A stretch of DNA of 7,874 nucleotides from Actinomycetota bacterium (GCA_009703545.1 WLFX01000041.1:1-7874), one strand, 5' to 3'. Positions 1 through 7,247 are shown, numbered from the stretch's first letter. The notes: generated by a model from the sequence alone, not told the origin. Made by a program: numbers and translations.

Positions 1-510
1 ACGGCGATGGACAGCATTCGAAAGGTGCTTCCGACCCGACAGGTGCGAATCTGGACGATTCTGCTCGTTGGATTGACCTCAACCTACGCCGGGGCCTACA
101 TGCCTGCGGACTTCCTCAACACAAGTTTCTGGACGATTCTCGTTGTGCTGTCGTACCTGATGGCACCATGGACCGCGATCAACCTCACCGACTTCTTCCT
201 GGTCCGTCGTGGTCACTACTCGATTCGCGAGATGTTCTCGCGCGCGGGAATCTATGGCAACTGGAACATGCGGGGAATCGTGGCATACCTTGTCACCTTT
301 GCGATCATGATTCCATTCATGATTCTTCCGTTCTACACCGGCCCGGTCGCTGCGGCTCTGGGTGGCGTTGACATCGCATTCTTCGTCGGCATCCCCGTTG
401 GAGGCATCCTCTACTGGGTGCTGTGCCAGAGCATGGACATGAAGGCCGAACGCGCGATTGTCGACAAGGCTGACGCCAACCTCGACGCTGACGCCAAGCC
501 CATCTCCTAA
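1..510 (+). CDS. NCS1-family permease (cytosine/purine/allantoin type), C-terminal part, 5' end outside window
   Basis: The reading frame is open from base 1 and ends with TAA at 508-510, giving about 169 residues. NCS1 permeases usually have about 430-490 residues and 12 helices, so roughly the first two thirds are missing. The ATG at base 7 is internal, not the start. I see about four hydrophobic segments, at bases 46-117, 127-200, 264-327 and 352-423, then a charged tail consistent with a cytoplasmic C-terminus. The stretch N-L-T-D-F-F-L-V-R-R-G-H-Y (bases 181-219), followed by G-x-Y-x-N-W-N, matches the N-x-x-D-[YF]-[YF]-x-x-R-x-G-x-Y signature of NCS1 proteins (Transp_cyt_pur). The family imports nucleobases, allantoin, hydantoins or related compounds with H+ or Na+; the substrate cannot be read from this part. 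An aldehyde dehydrogenase follows 23 nt downstream on the same strand, so co-transcription is likely. The family is fairly secure; the substrate is unknown. Confidence 0.86.
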   Translation, partial: TAMDSIRKVLPTRQVRIWTILLVGLTSTYAGAYMPADFLNTSFWTILVVLSYLMAPWTAINLTDFFLVRRGHYSIREMFSRAGIYGNWNMRGIVAYLVTFAIMIPFMILPFYTGPVAAALGGVDIAFFVGIPVGGILYWVLCQSMDMKAERAIVDKADANLDADAKPIS

Positions 511-520
511 ACAACGATTC

Positions 521-526
521 AAAGGA
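521..526 (+). promoter_or_regulatory. Shine-Dalgarno of the aldehyde dehydrogenase gene
   Basis: AAAGGA lies 7 nt before the ATG at 534, in the short gap after the permease stop codon. It supports ATG 534 as the start and translation as an internal cistron of a permease-dehydrogenase mRNA. It contrasts with the pucR, putA and DUF554 starts in this window, which show no clear Shine-Dalgarno. Confidence 0.7.
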
Positions 527-533
527 AACAACA

Positions 534-2075
534 ATGAGCAACACCGCCCGTCGTGGAACGCCACAGGTCCACGAAAAAATCGCAACCCTGAACAACCAAT
601 TTTTCGGAAAGTCGGGGCTCGAACGAGCGGCTGGAGCAAAATTTGCTGACGTGCTCGACCCATCGACCGCCGGCGTCCTCGGTGAGATCTCCGATCTCAC
701 CGAGGCGCAGGTGGATCGGGTTGTTGCAGATGCAAACTCCGCGCAAAAGAAATGGAATGCGCTTTCGGCCCTGGAACGCGCTGAACACATCCACGAAGCT
801 GCGCGCAAAGTTCGAGAGAATCAGCGCGTTGTGGCCGAAATCCTTTCCACCGAAACGGGTAAACCGTTTAAAGAGAGTTTCGACGAGGTGAGTTGGGCCA
901 TCACCGCGATGGACTACTACGCAGAAATTGGGCGGCACTCGATCGGTACCGTGCACGGAACCGCGACCGCTGGTCAATTCCATTACACGCTCAAAGAGCC
1001 GATGGGCACCGCCGTCATCATCCTTCCCGCAAACTATCCCGTCGTGTTGGCTATGTGGACGGGTGCGGCGGCGCTTGCGGCTGGAAACGCCATCATCATC
1101 AAGCCTTCCGAATGGGCGACACTCACGACACTCGCATTCGCCGAAGCGTTCGACGTGCTCCCGGCCGGATTGGTCCAGGTCGTTCCAGGAACGGCCCCGA
1201 CCTCTGTCCAGCTCGTGAACCACAAAGACACGCATCAAATTTCGTTCACGGGCAGCGTGCCCACCGGAAAGATTGTTGCGAAATCCTGCGGAGAACAGTT
1301 CAAGCCGTGCATCATCGAAGCGTCAGGTAGCGACCCCTTCATCGTCATGCCGTCAGCGAAATTGGATGTCGCCGCGCGAGGAGCGGCATTTGCCGCGTTT
1401 ATCAATTGCGGGCAAGTGTGTACCTCGACCGAGAAGCTCATTGTTCACAACGACATCTACGACGAATTCATGCGGTTGTTCACCGGTCATGTTGCGGCAC
1501 TGCGCCAAGGACACCCGCTCGAAAAGGTGGATGTTGGGCCAATGGAGAACGGGCGCGAACTCACGCGAATGGAAGGCGTCATCGCTCGTGCCGTCGAGCA
1601 GGGAGCGACTGTCACCCTTGGCGGCGGACGCCCGACGCTCGGTGACAGCGAATTGGCGAACGGCTTCTTCCACGAACCGACGGTCGTGGAAAACGTCACT
1701 CGGGACATGGATATTTATCAGCAGGAGATCTTTGGTCCCGCTGTGGCCGTGTACCGTGTGTCGAGTTTCGACGAAGCGCTCGATCTGGCGAACGGCTCGC
1801 CGTTTGGATTGGGCTCCAATTTGTATTCGACCGATGTTGTCGAGATTGACCGGGCGGTGAACGAAATCGTTGCCGGCATGGTCTGGGTGAACGCACCTCT
1901 CCTCGATAACGACGCCGGCCCGTTCGGCGGTCGCAAGATGTCAGGAATCGGCCGCCAACTGGGCGCTGAAGGGCTGGACACCTTCCGTCACACAAAATTC
2001 ATGATGGTTGACGCACACTCGTCTGAACAGAATTTCTGGTGGTTCCCCTACTCCGACGACGAGGCCTTTAAATAG
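534..2075 (+). CDS. NAD(P)-dependent aldehyde dehydrogenase (ALDH superfamily), substrate unknown
   Basis: This complete 513-residue protein is close to the usual 480-510 of the family and should be cytosolic. It oxidises an aldehyde to a carboxylate with NAD(P)+. The catalytic elements are in order: N167 in the oxyanion motif (P-A-N-Y-P instead of the common P-W-N-F-P), K190 with P-S-E for the cofactor ribose, F-T-G-S at 238-241 for the dinucleotide, general base E262, nucleophile C296 in G-Q-V-C, and E398-I-F-G-P. E262 and C296 are 34 residues apart, as in typical ALDHs. The base motif reads E-A-S-G-S-D-P rather than E-L-G-G-x-x-P; the S-D-P part recalls GabD1-type succinate-semialdehyde dehydrogenases, but that does not fix the substrate. 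The tail carries an aromatic W-W-F-P-Y. The ATG follows a good Shine-Dalgarno 23 nt after the permease, so the enzyme probably handles an aldehyde made from what the permease imports (inference). A betaine-, amino- or semialdehyde dehydrogenase role is possible. Confidence 0.92.
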   Translation: MSNTARRGTPQVHEKIATLNNQFFGKSGLERAAGAKFADVLDPSTAGVLGEISDLTEAQVDRVVADANSAQKKWNALSALERAEHIHEAARKVRENQRVVAEILSTETGKPFKESFDEVSWAITAMDYYAEIGRHSIGTVHGTATAGQFHYTLKEPMGTAVIILPANYPVVLAMWTGAAALAAGNAIIIKPSEWATLTTLAFAEAFDVLPAGLVQVVPGTAPTSVQLVNHKDTHQISFTGSVPTGKIVAKSCGEQFKPCIIEASGSDPFIVMPSAKLDVAARGAAFAAFINCGQVCTSTEKLIVHNDIYDEFMRLFTGHVAALRQGHPLEKVDVGPMENGRELTRMEGVIARAVEQGATVTLGGGRPTLGDSELANGFFHEPTVVENVTRDMDIYQQEIFGPAVAVYRVSSFDEALDLANGSPFGLGSNLYSTDVVEIDRAVNEIVAGMVWVNAPLLDNDAGPFGGRKMSGIGRQLGAEGLDTFRHTKFMMVDAHSSEQNFWWFPYSDDEAFK

Positions 2076-2079
2076 AGGG

Positions 2080-2102
2080 GCTCGCGTCGCGTAGCTTGTT
2101 TT
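2080..2102 (+). terminator. possible weak rho-independent terminator after the aldehyde dehydrogenase
   Basis: Just after the TAG stop, GCTCGC and GCG(T)AGC can pair as a short GC-rich stem with one bulge and a 3-nt loop (2080-2095). A T-rich run, TTGTTTT, follows. The stem is short and the T run is broken, so this is only a candidate. It would separate the permease-dehydrogenase operon from the regulator downstream. Confidence 0.3.
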
Positions 2103-2144
2103 GCATAAATGGGCACGGTCAAGCGAACATTTGTTGTGTGACGA

Positions 2145-2168
2145 TATGAATAAGCCCTCGGTTTCATA
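2145..2168. promoter_or_regulatory. candidate operator: TATGAA-N12-TTCATA dyad upstream of pucR-type gene
   Basis: A perfect 6-bp inverted repeat with a 12-bp spacer lies in the 118-nt gap before the regulator. If transcription starts at the ATG (2194), the dyad spans about -49 to -26 and overlaps the -35 position, a usual place for autoregulation. Six-base AT-rich arms occur by chance fairly often and I see no second copy beside putA, so confidence is low. Confidence 0.25.
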
Positions 2169-2180
2169 GTTCAGGACGCC

Positions 2181-2186
2181 TACACT
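2181..2186 (+). promoter_or_regulatory. -10 element TACACT of a probable leaderless promoter for the PucR-type gene
   Basis: TACACT fits the TAnnnT consensus of actinobacterial -10 elements and ends 7 nt before the ATG at 2194, placing the expected transcription start on the A of the ATG. No Shine-Dalgarno precedes this ATG, which agrees with a leaderless mRNA. The -35 position (about 2158-2163, TCGGTT) is poor, as is common where an activator or extended contacts help. Confidence 0.55.
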
Positions 2187-2193
2187 GACGACT

Positions 2194-3615
2194 ATGGAAT
2201 TAGCGGGTGGTCTGACCATTGCCGACATCGTTGCCACCGCGAGTCTGGATTCACATTTTCTCGCGGGGGAAAAAGGCGGCGACCGGCGGGTGTTGTGGGC
2301 GCACAGTTGCGAAATGCCAAACCCCGAGAACTGGCTTGGGCCGCACGAACTCCTTATGACCGTAGGGCTGTGCGTGCCCGCCGATGCCGTCGGACAGGTG
2401 GCATTCATTGAACGACTGAACGGTGCCGGTCTCGCCGGAATCATGATCGGCGACCACACTCTCGCCCCACCACTCACCAGCGAAATGTTCGACGCAGCGG
2501 ACCGATGCAATTTCCCAGTTCTACTTGCGGCCGAACAGGTTCCCTACGCGGTCGTTGCACGCCACGTCGCGGCGGCAAACTCGCACGAACAAACACTCCA
2601 GGTCTTGACGTTGAGCAAGCTGTACCACACCGCCGCCTATGCGGATGAGGACAGCGACGCCCTGGTTGGACGACTCGCACAACTCTTGGGTATCGGAATT
2701 CGGGTCACCGATGTTTCAACAGGAATTGTCGTTGTCGGCTCGGAATCCGCTGATCACGACCCGGCCAAGTCGAGTCACGATTATGACCTTCACGGAGCAC
2801 ACAAGGCTGTTCTGACCATTACCGAATTCGCTGGGGAGAGCATTGAGAGCTTCATCCTGATTCACCTCATGAAGATTCTCGAAGTGCTCGTTGACCGAAT
2901 CCTCAACAGCGCCGACAGGCGAGCTGAGATTTCCGCGCGACTGATGCTCTCGCTGTTGAACGGCGTCACACTTCCTGAGACACACGAGTTCCTCGCCCCT
3001 CATTTACCGTCCGATGGCTTCGTTCTCGTGTCTGTCCCAGTAGCTGACGGCCCCGCCTTCGCACGAGTGCTCGCCGTGAACAAACTGCCCATCATCGCTG
3101 GGTTAGGCAGAATCACGTTTCTTGCGCTAGTGCCGAGCGGTGAGATCGAGGCGGTTCGAACCCTTCTTGCCGCCGTCTCGGCAAGCGCTGGCGTGTCCTC
3201 GGTGTTTGCCGATTTCGCGGATACGCGCGCCGCGGCGGTTGAAGCGGGGAAGGTTCTGGCAGCCGCCCAACATAACGACCGAAGATGGACCGAATTCGAC
3301 GGTTCGACCGTGTCCGTTCTCACGCGTTCACGCCGCGAGGCGACAGAAATTGTGCGAGGAGTCCTCGGTCCCTTGGCCGAAGAGAGCACGCGTTCCATCA
3401 TGTTGCGCGAAACCCTGTTCGCGTTCCTGCGAAATGATCGTAAGTGGAAGGAAACCGCCGACGAATTGTTCATTCACAAACAAACGCTGTCGTATCGATT
3501 GGGCAAAATCGAAGAGCAAACGGGGCTGAAGATTGGCCGATCCGCGGACCTGTCGTCTCTGTGGATTGCCTACCAAGCGTGGGAAACCATCTCCGCGACG
3601 GTGGTCACTGAATAA
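2194..3615 (+). CDS. PucR/CdaR-family transcriptional regulator
   Basis: This 473-residue protein has typical PucR-family architecture. Residues 5-125 form the N-terminal PucR domain, with the W-x-x-x-x-E-x-x-N-P-x-x-W-L-x-x-x-E-L-L-x-T-x-G pattern at about 35-58. A GGDEF-like/GAF-like central part covers about 140-390. A C-terminal helix-turn-helix (HTH_30) at about 403-461 has L-R-E-T-L-x-A-F-L, then the W-K-E-T-A-D-E-L-F-I-H-K-Q-T-L-S-Y-R-L recognition region. Characterised members sense metabolites and usually activate transport and catabolic genes, for example PucR (purines) and PutR (proline) of Bacillus subtilis and GabR-type proteins for GABA. Here it lies downstream of a permease-aldehyde dehydrogenase pair and convergent to putA, so either could be the target; proline or P5C control of putA is my preferred inference. 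The start is ATG 2194, preceded by a -10-like TACACT and no Shine-Dalgarno. The family is secure; the effector and target are not. Confidence 0.93.
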   Translation: MELAGGLTIADIVATASLDSHFLAGEKGGDRRVLWAHSCEMPNPENWLGPHELLMTVGLCVPADAVGQVAFIERLNGAGLAGIMIGDHTLAPPLTSEMFDAADRCNFPVLLAAEQVPYAVVARHVAAANSHEQTLQVLTLSKLYHTAAYADEDSDALVGRLAQLLGIGIRVTDVSTGIVVVGSESADHDPAKSSHDYDLHGAHKAVLTITEFAGESIESFILIHLMKILEVLVDRILNSADRRAEISARLMLSLLNGVTLPETHEFLAPHLPSDGFVLVSVPVADGPAFARVLAVNKLPIIAGLGRITFLALVPSGEIEAVRTLLAAVSASAGVSSVFADFADTRAAAVEAGKVLAAAQHNDRRWTEFDGSTVSVLTRSRREATEIVRGVLGPLAEESTRSIMLRETLFAFLRNDRKWKETADELFIHKQTLSYRLGKIEEQTGLKIGRSADLSSLWIAYQAWETISATVVTE

Positions 3616-3650
3616 CGCTGCGGGGCTCATCATCCATCGGTTCGCCGGGC

Positions 3651-3670
3651 AGGTTTGCGGCGACGAACCT
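3651..3670. terminator. hairpin between the convergent pucR-type and putA genes, possible terminator
   Basis: AGGTTTG and CGAACCT can pair as a 7-bp stem (one G-U) around a 6-nt loop, in the 72-nt gap between two convergent stop codons. The run of T after it on the + strand is only two bases and there is none on the - strand, so if it terminates transcription it is not a classical intrinsic terminator. The position between convergent genes is the main support. Confidence 0.3.
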
Positions 3671-3687
3671 TTCGAACAATGACTGGA

Positions 3688-6600
3688 TTACGAGAGCAGC
3701 CCCATTTCGATGTCATCGGTCAGATGATTCGGCGTCCCAAACCGGTGTGCGGTGATGCTGACCGCTTGCTCTCGCAGGAACGGAAGCATCTCGATTCGAC
3801 CGGCGGTTACAACTGGGCCTGACCAGATTGCGAGGTCGGGACGCCCGCCCGTTGCCATCATGATCGCCGCGGGTGACCCCCCGACAAGCCGAATACGTCG
3901 CCCCGAGAGTTCCTTTTCGCGACGACCGAGGTCCTCTCGCCATTCATGCTCGGTCTGGATTTCAACGGACACGCCTAGTTCGCCCAACGATCGAACGATT
4001 TTGTTTTCGAGCCACGCCGAAGCTGAAACCAGAGGGATATTCCCCGCACGGAAAGCCGCAAGTAGCACCCGCAAGAATTCGGTGGGTTCCGCACCGTCCG
4101 AGAATCGAACGATGACGGGTTCGGGGAATCGGCGATAACGGAACACGTTACGTTCGACACCGACGTTAGAAACGTCCCGCGCTGCCCCGAATTCGTTGTG
4201 CCACGTCACTTCGTCGAAACGGGCGGCGCGCGTCAGCCAGGCCTGACCAGACACTGTCACTGTGTCGAAATCGGGAAGTGCCGCGATCAACGCCTGAACA
4301 CGTTCGACGGTAACGTCCGCACCGCGCGCTCGGGTTTCGGCGTCTACCCACGAACCAAGCCCGAACAAGTAGTTCGGTCCACCGGCCTTCGCTCCCGCCC
4401 CCACCGAAGATTTCTTCCAGCCACCGAACGGCTGGCGTTGCACGATTGCGCCCGTCGTTCCTCGGTTGACGTAAAGGTTTCCGCCGTCAACGGTGTCGAG
4501 CCACCGTTCAATCTCACCGGAACTCAGCGAGTGCAGTCCTGAGGTGAGTCCGTAATCGATTGCATTCACCATTCCAATCGCCTCGTCCAGCGTTCGGGCT
4601 GTCATGAGGCCCAGAATTGGACCGAAGTACTCGGTCAGGTGAAACTCGCTTCCCGCGGCAACGCCGTCGCGCACGCCAGGAGTCCACAATTGACCGGACT
4701 TGTCCAGTTTCGTTGGTTCGACCAGCCACGATTCGCCGGGACCACATGTCGTCAACGCAGAAAGCAACTTCCCAGACGCCGGGCTGATGATCGGTCCCAT
4801 CTGGGTCGTCGGGTCCGACGGATATCCGACGTTCAGGCTCGTTACACCGTCAACCAGTTGATTGCGGAAACGGGCGGAGGTGGCGACAGATCCGACCATG
4901 ATAACGAGCGAGGCGGCGGAACATTTTTGCCCCGAGTGACCGAATGCCGAGGAGATGACGTCCTTGGCCGCCAGATCGAGATCGGCGCTGGGCGTCACGA
5001 TGATGGCGTTCTTGCCGCTCGTTTCGGCAAGCAATGGCAGGTCGTGACGAAGTTCACGGAAAGCCTCTGCCGTCTCATAGCCTCCCGTGAGAATGACTCG
5101 CTCAACGCGTGGGTCAGCCATCAACGTCGAACCCAGTGATCGGTCGGCGAACGTCACCAATTGCAACGCGTCGCGTGGAACACCCGCGGCCCATAACGCC
5201 TCGACCATCACCGCACCGCTGCGGCGGGCAAGGGTCGCGGGCTTGATAATCACGGGAGAGCCGGCCGCAAGAGCGGCGAGGGTCGAACCCGCGGGAATCG
5301 CCACGGGGAAATTCCACGGCGGTGCGACGACCGTCAGCCTGACGGGAATGAACCTCGCCCCGTCCATGGACTCGAGCACCTTCGCGCTTTCTGCGTAGTA
5401 GTGCGCGAAGTCAATCGCTTCCGTTACCTCCGGGTCGGATTGGTCGAGCGTCTTTCCCGTTTCGCTCGCCATGACCTCAATCAATTCCGCACGTCGTGCT
5501 TCGAGCATTTCACCCGCTTTGTGCAGGATTGCCGCGCGCTTGACGGCGGGAAGCTTGCTCCAGGATGCACCTTTGGTAATTGCCCGCGTTATGACGCCAT
5601 CGAGTTGTTTCGTGGTCTTCACGAGGTTTGCCGTGACGGTCTTTTCCCCCGCTTTCGACTTCTCGATACGCGAAATAATCGCAGCTCCCCATTCGCGGTT
5701 CGCGGCGATGGCAGGGTCGGTATCGGCCGCGTTGCGGAACGAGTCCGTCGGCATCGGTGCGTGTTTCGCGCGGCGATCCTGGACGCGGTTCGACGCGGGG
5801 ACTTTGGTGTCGAGGGCCTTGAGTGAGGCGATGAAGCGATTCTTTTCGCGTTCGAACAGGGTCTCATTGTGTGACAGTTCGAAGACCGCCGACATGAAAT
5901 TGTCCTCACTGGCGCCTTCCTCGAGTCGTCGAATCAGGTACGCGATGGCGACGTCGAATTCGGCGGGATGAACAACGGGCGTGTACAAGAGGAGCCCGCC
6001 AACATCGCGCTTGACCGCTTCGGCTTGACCCGGCGCCATTCCCAGGAGCATCTCGAATTCGATTCCCGATTGAACTCCACGCTTCTGGGCAAGGAGCCAC
6101 GAATAGGCAATATCGAAAAGATTGTGGCCGGCCACACCGATGCGCACGTTCTCAATCCGTGAAGCCTCGAGAGCGAAGTTGATGACCCGCTTGTAGTTCG
6201 TGTCGCTCTCTTGCTTGGTCGACCACGTCGCGAGTGGCCAACCGTGCACTGCCGACTCGACACGTTCCATGGGCAAGTTCGCTCCCTTGACAACGCGCAC
6301 CTTGATCCCCGCTCCGCCTCGAGAGCGACGCGCAGCCGACCACTTTTGCAGATGCATCATCGCGGCGAGGGCATCGGGCAGGTAAGCCTGCAGCACGATT
6401 CCGGCCTCGAGTGTGAGGAATTCGGGGCGATCCAAAATCGTGGTGAAGACCGCGATGGTGATGTCGAGGTCCTTGAACTCTTCCATATCGAGATTGATGA
6501 ACGTCGGGTTTTTACCCTTGGCGGCGAGTTTGTAAAGCGGCAGGAGGCGTTCGACGACGTTCGCGACGTTCTGGTCGTACGACCACGGCGAATGCGGTGC

Positions 6601-7149
6601 AACCGTCGCCGACACCTTGATGGAGACGTAATCGACATCGTCGCGTTGAAGGAGGGCGGTCGTGCCCGCCAAGCGCTTTGCCGCTTCGCGTTCACCGAGC
6701 ACGGCCTCACCCAAGAGATTGATGTTGAGTCGGACACCGGGCTTCTTCAGCTTCGAGATAACCGAACCGAGTTTTGAAGGGGTCGCATCGACGATGAGAT
6801 GGCCCACCATTTTTCGCAACACGATTCGGGCTATCGGGATGACGACTCTCGGAAGAATCGGTGCAAGAACTCCACCAAGTCGAACCGCGACGCGCATGAA
6901 CCAGGGCAAGAAAGCGGGAACTCTGGGCGCAATTTTGCGCAACGTGCGTGCGGCGACTCGCACGTCTTCCGGGCGAACCACGCCGTCGACGAACCCGACG
7001 GTGAACGCAAGACCGTCGGGGTCTCTGAGCACACCGGCCAGTCTGGTTGCGCTCACGTCGGTGGGGAATGTTTCCGCCGCAGTCAGCCAGCGATCTACCA
7101 ATTCGATAGCGTCGTTTGCAAGATTTTTCGAAGGGGAGACTTTCGTCAT
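3688..7149 (-). CDS. putA: PutA: bifunctional proline dehydrogenase / L-glutamate gamma-semialdehyde dehydrogenase
   Basis: The 1153-residue enzyme oxidises L-proline to P5C with FAD, passing electrons to the quinone pool, then oxidises glutamate semialdehyde to glutamate with NAD+. The proline dehydrogenase barrel spans about 115-445, with K178 (S-I-K-V-S-A), D221 (N-L-D-M-E-E), K288-G-A-N, H393 (V-V-H-P) and R407-R408 before E-E-G-A-S-E-D-N-F-M, the proline carboxylate site. The dehydrogenase domain spans about 480-940: P-P-W-N613-F-P, K636, T-G-G 688-690, base E709, nucleophile C743 in S-G-Q-K-C, E840-Y-F-G-P, and F-G-G-W-K-K-S at 908-914. Residues from about 945 form an extra C-terminal region like the non-catalytic ALDH-superfamily domain of longer PutAs; it lacks a catalytic cysteine motif. 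No ribbon-helix-helix domain precedes the barrel, so it should not act as its own repressor. ATG 7149 is the first start after an in-frame stop about 20 nt upstream; no Shine-Dalgarno is seen. The protein is likely at the inner membrane face. Confidence 0.97.
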   Translation of the reverse strand: MTKVSPSKNLANDAIELVDRWLTAAETFPTDVSATRLAGVLRDPDGLAFTVGFVDGVVRPEDVRVAARTLRKIAPRVPAFLPWFMRVAVRLGGVLAPILPRVVIPIARIVLRKMVGHLIVDATPSKLGSVISKLKKPGVRLNINLLGEAVLGEREAAKRLAGTTALLQRDDVDYVSIKVSATVAPHSPWSYDQNVANVVERLLPLYKLAAKGKNPTFINLDMEEFKDLDITIAVFTTILDRPEFLTLEAGIVLQAYLPDALAAMMHLQKWSAARRSRGGAGIKVRVVKGANLPMERVESAVHGWPLATWSTKQESDTNYKRVINFALEASRIENVRIGVAGHNLFDIAYSWLLAQKRGVQSGIEFEMLLGMAPGQAEAVKRDVGGLLLYTPVVHPAEFDVAIAYLIRRLEEGASEDNFMSAVFELSHNETLFEREKNRFIASLKALDTKVPASNRVQDRRAKHAPMPTDSFRNAADTDPAIAANREWGAAIISRIEKSKAGEKTVTANLVKTTKQLDGVITRAITKGASWSKLPAVKRAAILHKAGEMLEARRAELIEVMASETGKTLDQSDPEVTEAIDFAHYYAESAKVLESMDGARFIPVRLTVVAPPWNFPVAIPAGSTLAALAAGSPVIIKPATLARRSGAVMVEALWAAGVPRDALQLVTFADRSLGSTLMADPRVERVILTGGYETAEAFRELRHDLPLLAETSGKNAIIVTPSADLDLAAKDVISSAFGHSGQKCSAASLVIMVGSVATSARFRNQLVDGVTSLNVGYPSDPTTQMGPIISPASGKLLSALTTCGPGESWLVEPTKLDKSGQLWTPGVRDGVAAGSEFHLTEYFGPILGLMTARTLDEAIGMVNAIDYGLTSGLHSLSSGEIERWLDTVDGGNLYVNRGTTGAIVQRQPFGGWKKSSVGAGAKAGGPNYLFGLGSWVDAETRARGADVTVERVQALIAALPDFDTVTVSGQAWLTRAARFDEVTWHNEFGAARDVSNVGVERNVFRYRRFPEPVIVRFSDGAEPTEFLRVLLAAFRAGNIPLVSASAWLENKIVRSLGELGVSVEIQTEHEWREDLGRREKELSGRRIRLVGGSPAAIMMATGGRPDLAIWSGPVVTAGRIEMLPFLREQAVSITAHRFGTPNHLTDDIEMGLLS

Positions 7150-7163
7150 GAATACAAGTTTGC

Positions 7164-7193
7164 CGTTTTAAAGCGTTTAGGGAAAATGCGTTT
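7164..7193. repeat. three CGTTT direct repeats in the putA / DUF554 spacer
   Basis: CGTTT occurs at 7164-7168, 7174-7178 and 7189-7193, offsets of 10 and 15 bp (about one and one and a half helical turns). Read toward putA it is AAACG. The spacing on or near one DNA face suggests possible protein contacts, but five-base repeats in an AT-rich 105-nt spacer may be chance. Confidence 0.25.
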
Positions 7194-7197
7194 TTCC
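7181..7197. promoter_or_regulatory. candidate operator: GGAAAA-N5-TTTTCC palindrome in the putA / DUF554 divergent spacer
   Basis: A perfect 6-bp inverted repeat with a 5-bp spacer sits 32-48 nt upstream of the putA ATG. If putA is transcribed from close to its ATG, this is the -35/-45 zone where a class II activator would bind. It is the most symmetric element in the AT-rich gap. The neighbouring PucR-type protein is a candidate binder (inference only). I could not identify a clear -10 hexamer for putA between it and the ATG. Confidence 0.4.
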
Positions 7198-7241
7198 AAC
7201 GGTTCGAAAGTGGCCGTGAACATGGCGATTGCCCCGTTCGG

Positions 7242-7247
7242 GATAAT
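7242..7247 (+). promoter_or_regulatory. -10-like GATAAT of a possible leaderless promoter for the DUF554 gene
   Basis: GATAAT matches five of six bases of TATAAT and ends 7 nt before ATG 7255, the same geometry as TACACT before the regulator at 2194. No good -35 is present and the purine run GAGAG lies too close to the ATG for a normal Shine-Dalgarno. If this promoter is used, the alternative in-frame starts at 7186, 7222 and 7246 are excluded. Confidence 0.4.

Noticed and set aside
79..663. Open frame of 194 codons on the - strand opposite the permease and the start of the dehydrogenase gene
   Set aside because: It is rich in Arg, His, Cys and Gly with no recognisable domain and lies antisense to a gene with clear family motifs; a shadow frame of GC-rich coding DNA.
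519..1238. Open frame of 239 codons on the - strand opposite the aldehyde dehydrogenase
   Set aside because: Low-complexity, basic composition and no family motif; the + strand gene carries all catalytic residues in register.
534..2075. Whether the stand-alone dehydrogenase is a second P5C dehydrogenase (RocA/PruA)
   Set aside because: It lacks the K-A-G-G-P-N-Y C-terminal motif and the P-P-W-N-F-P oxyanion motif that PutA/RocA proteins, including the PutA in this window, carry.
3616..3687. Small gene or RNA in the gap between the convergent genes
   Set aside because: Only 72 nt, with a modest hairpin and no promoter-like element or start with a Shine-Dalgarno.
6211..6777. Open frame of 188 codons on the + strand inside putA
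   Set aside because: Antisense to the conserved proline dehydrogenase barrel, Arg-rich composition, no Shine-Dalgarno or domain; an overlap artefact.
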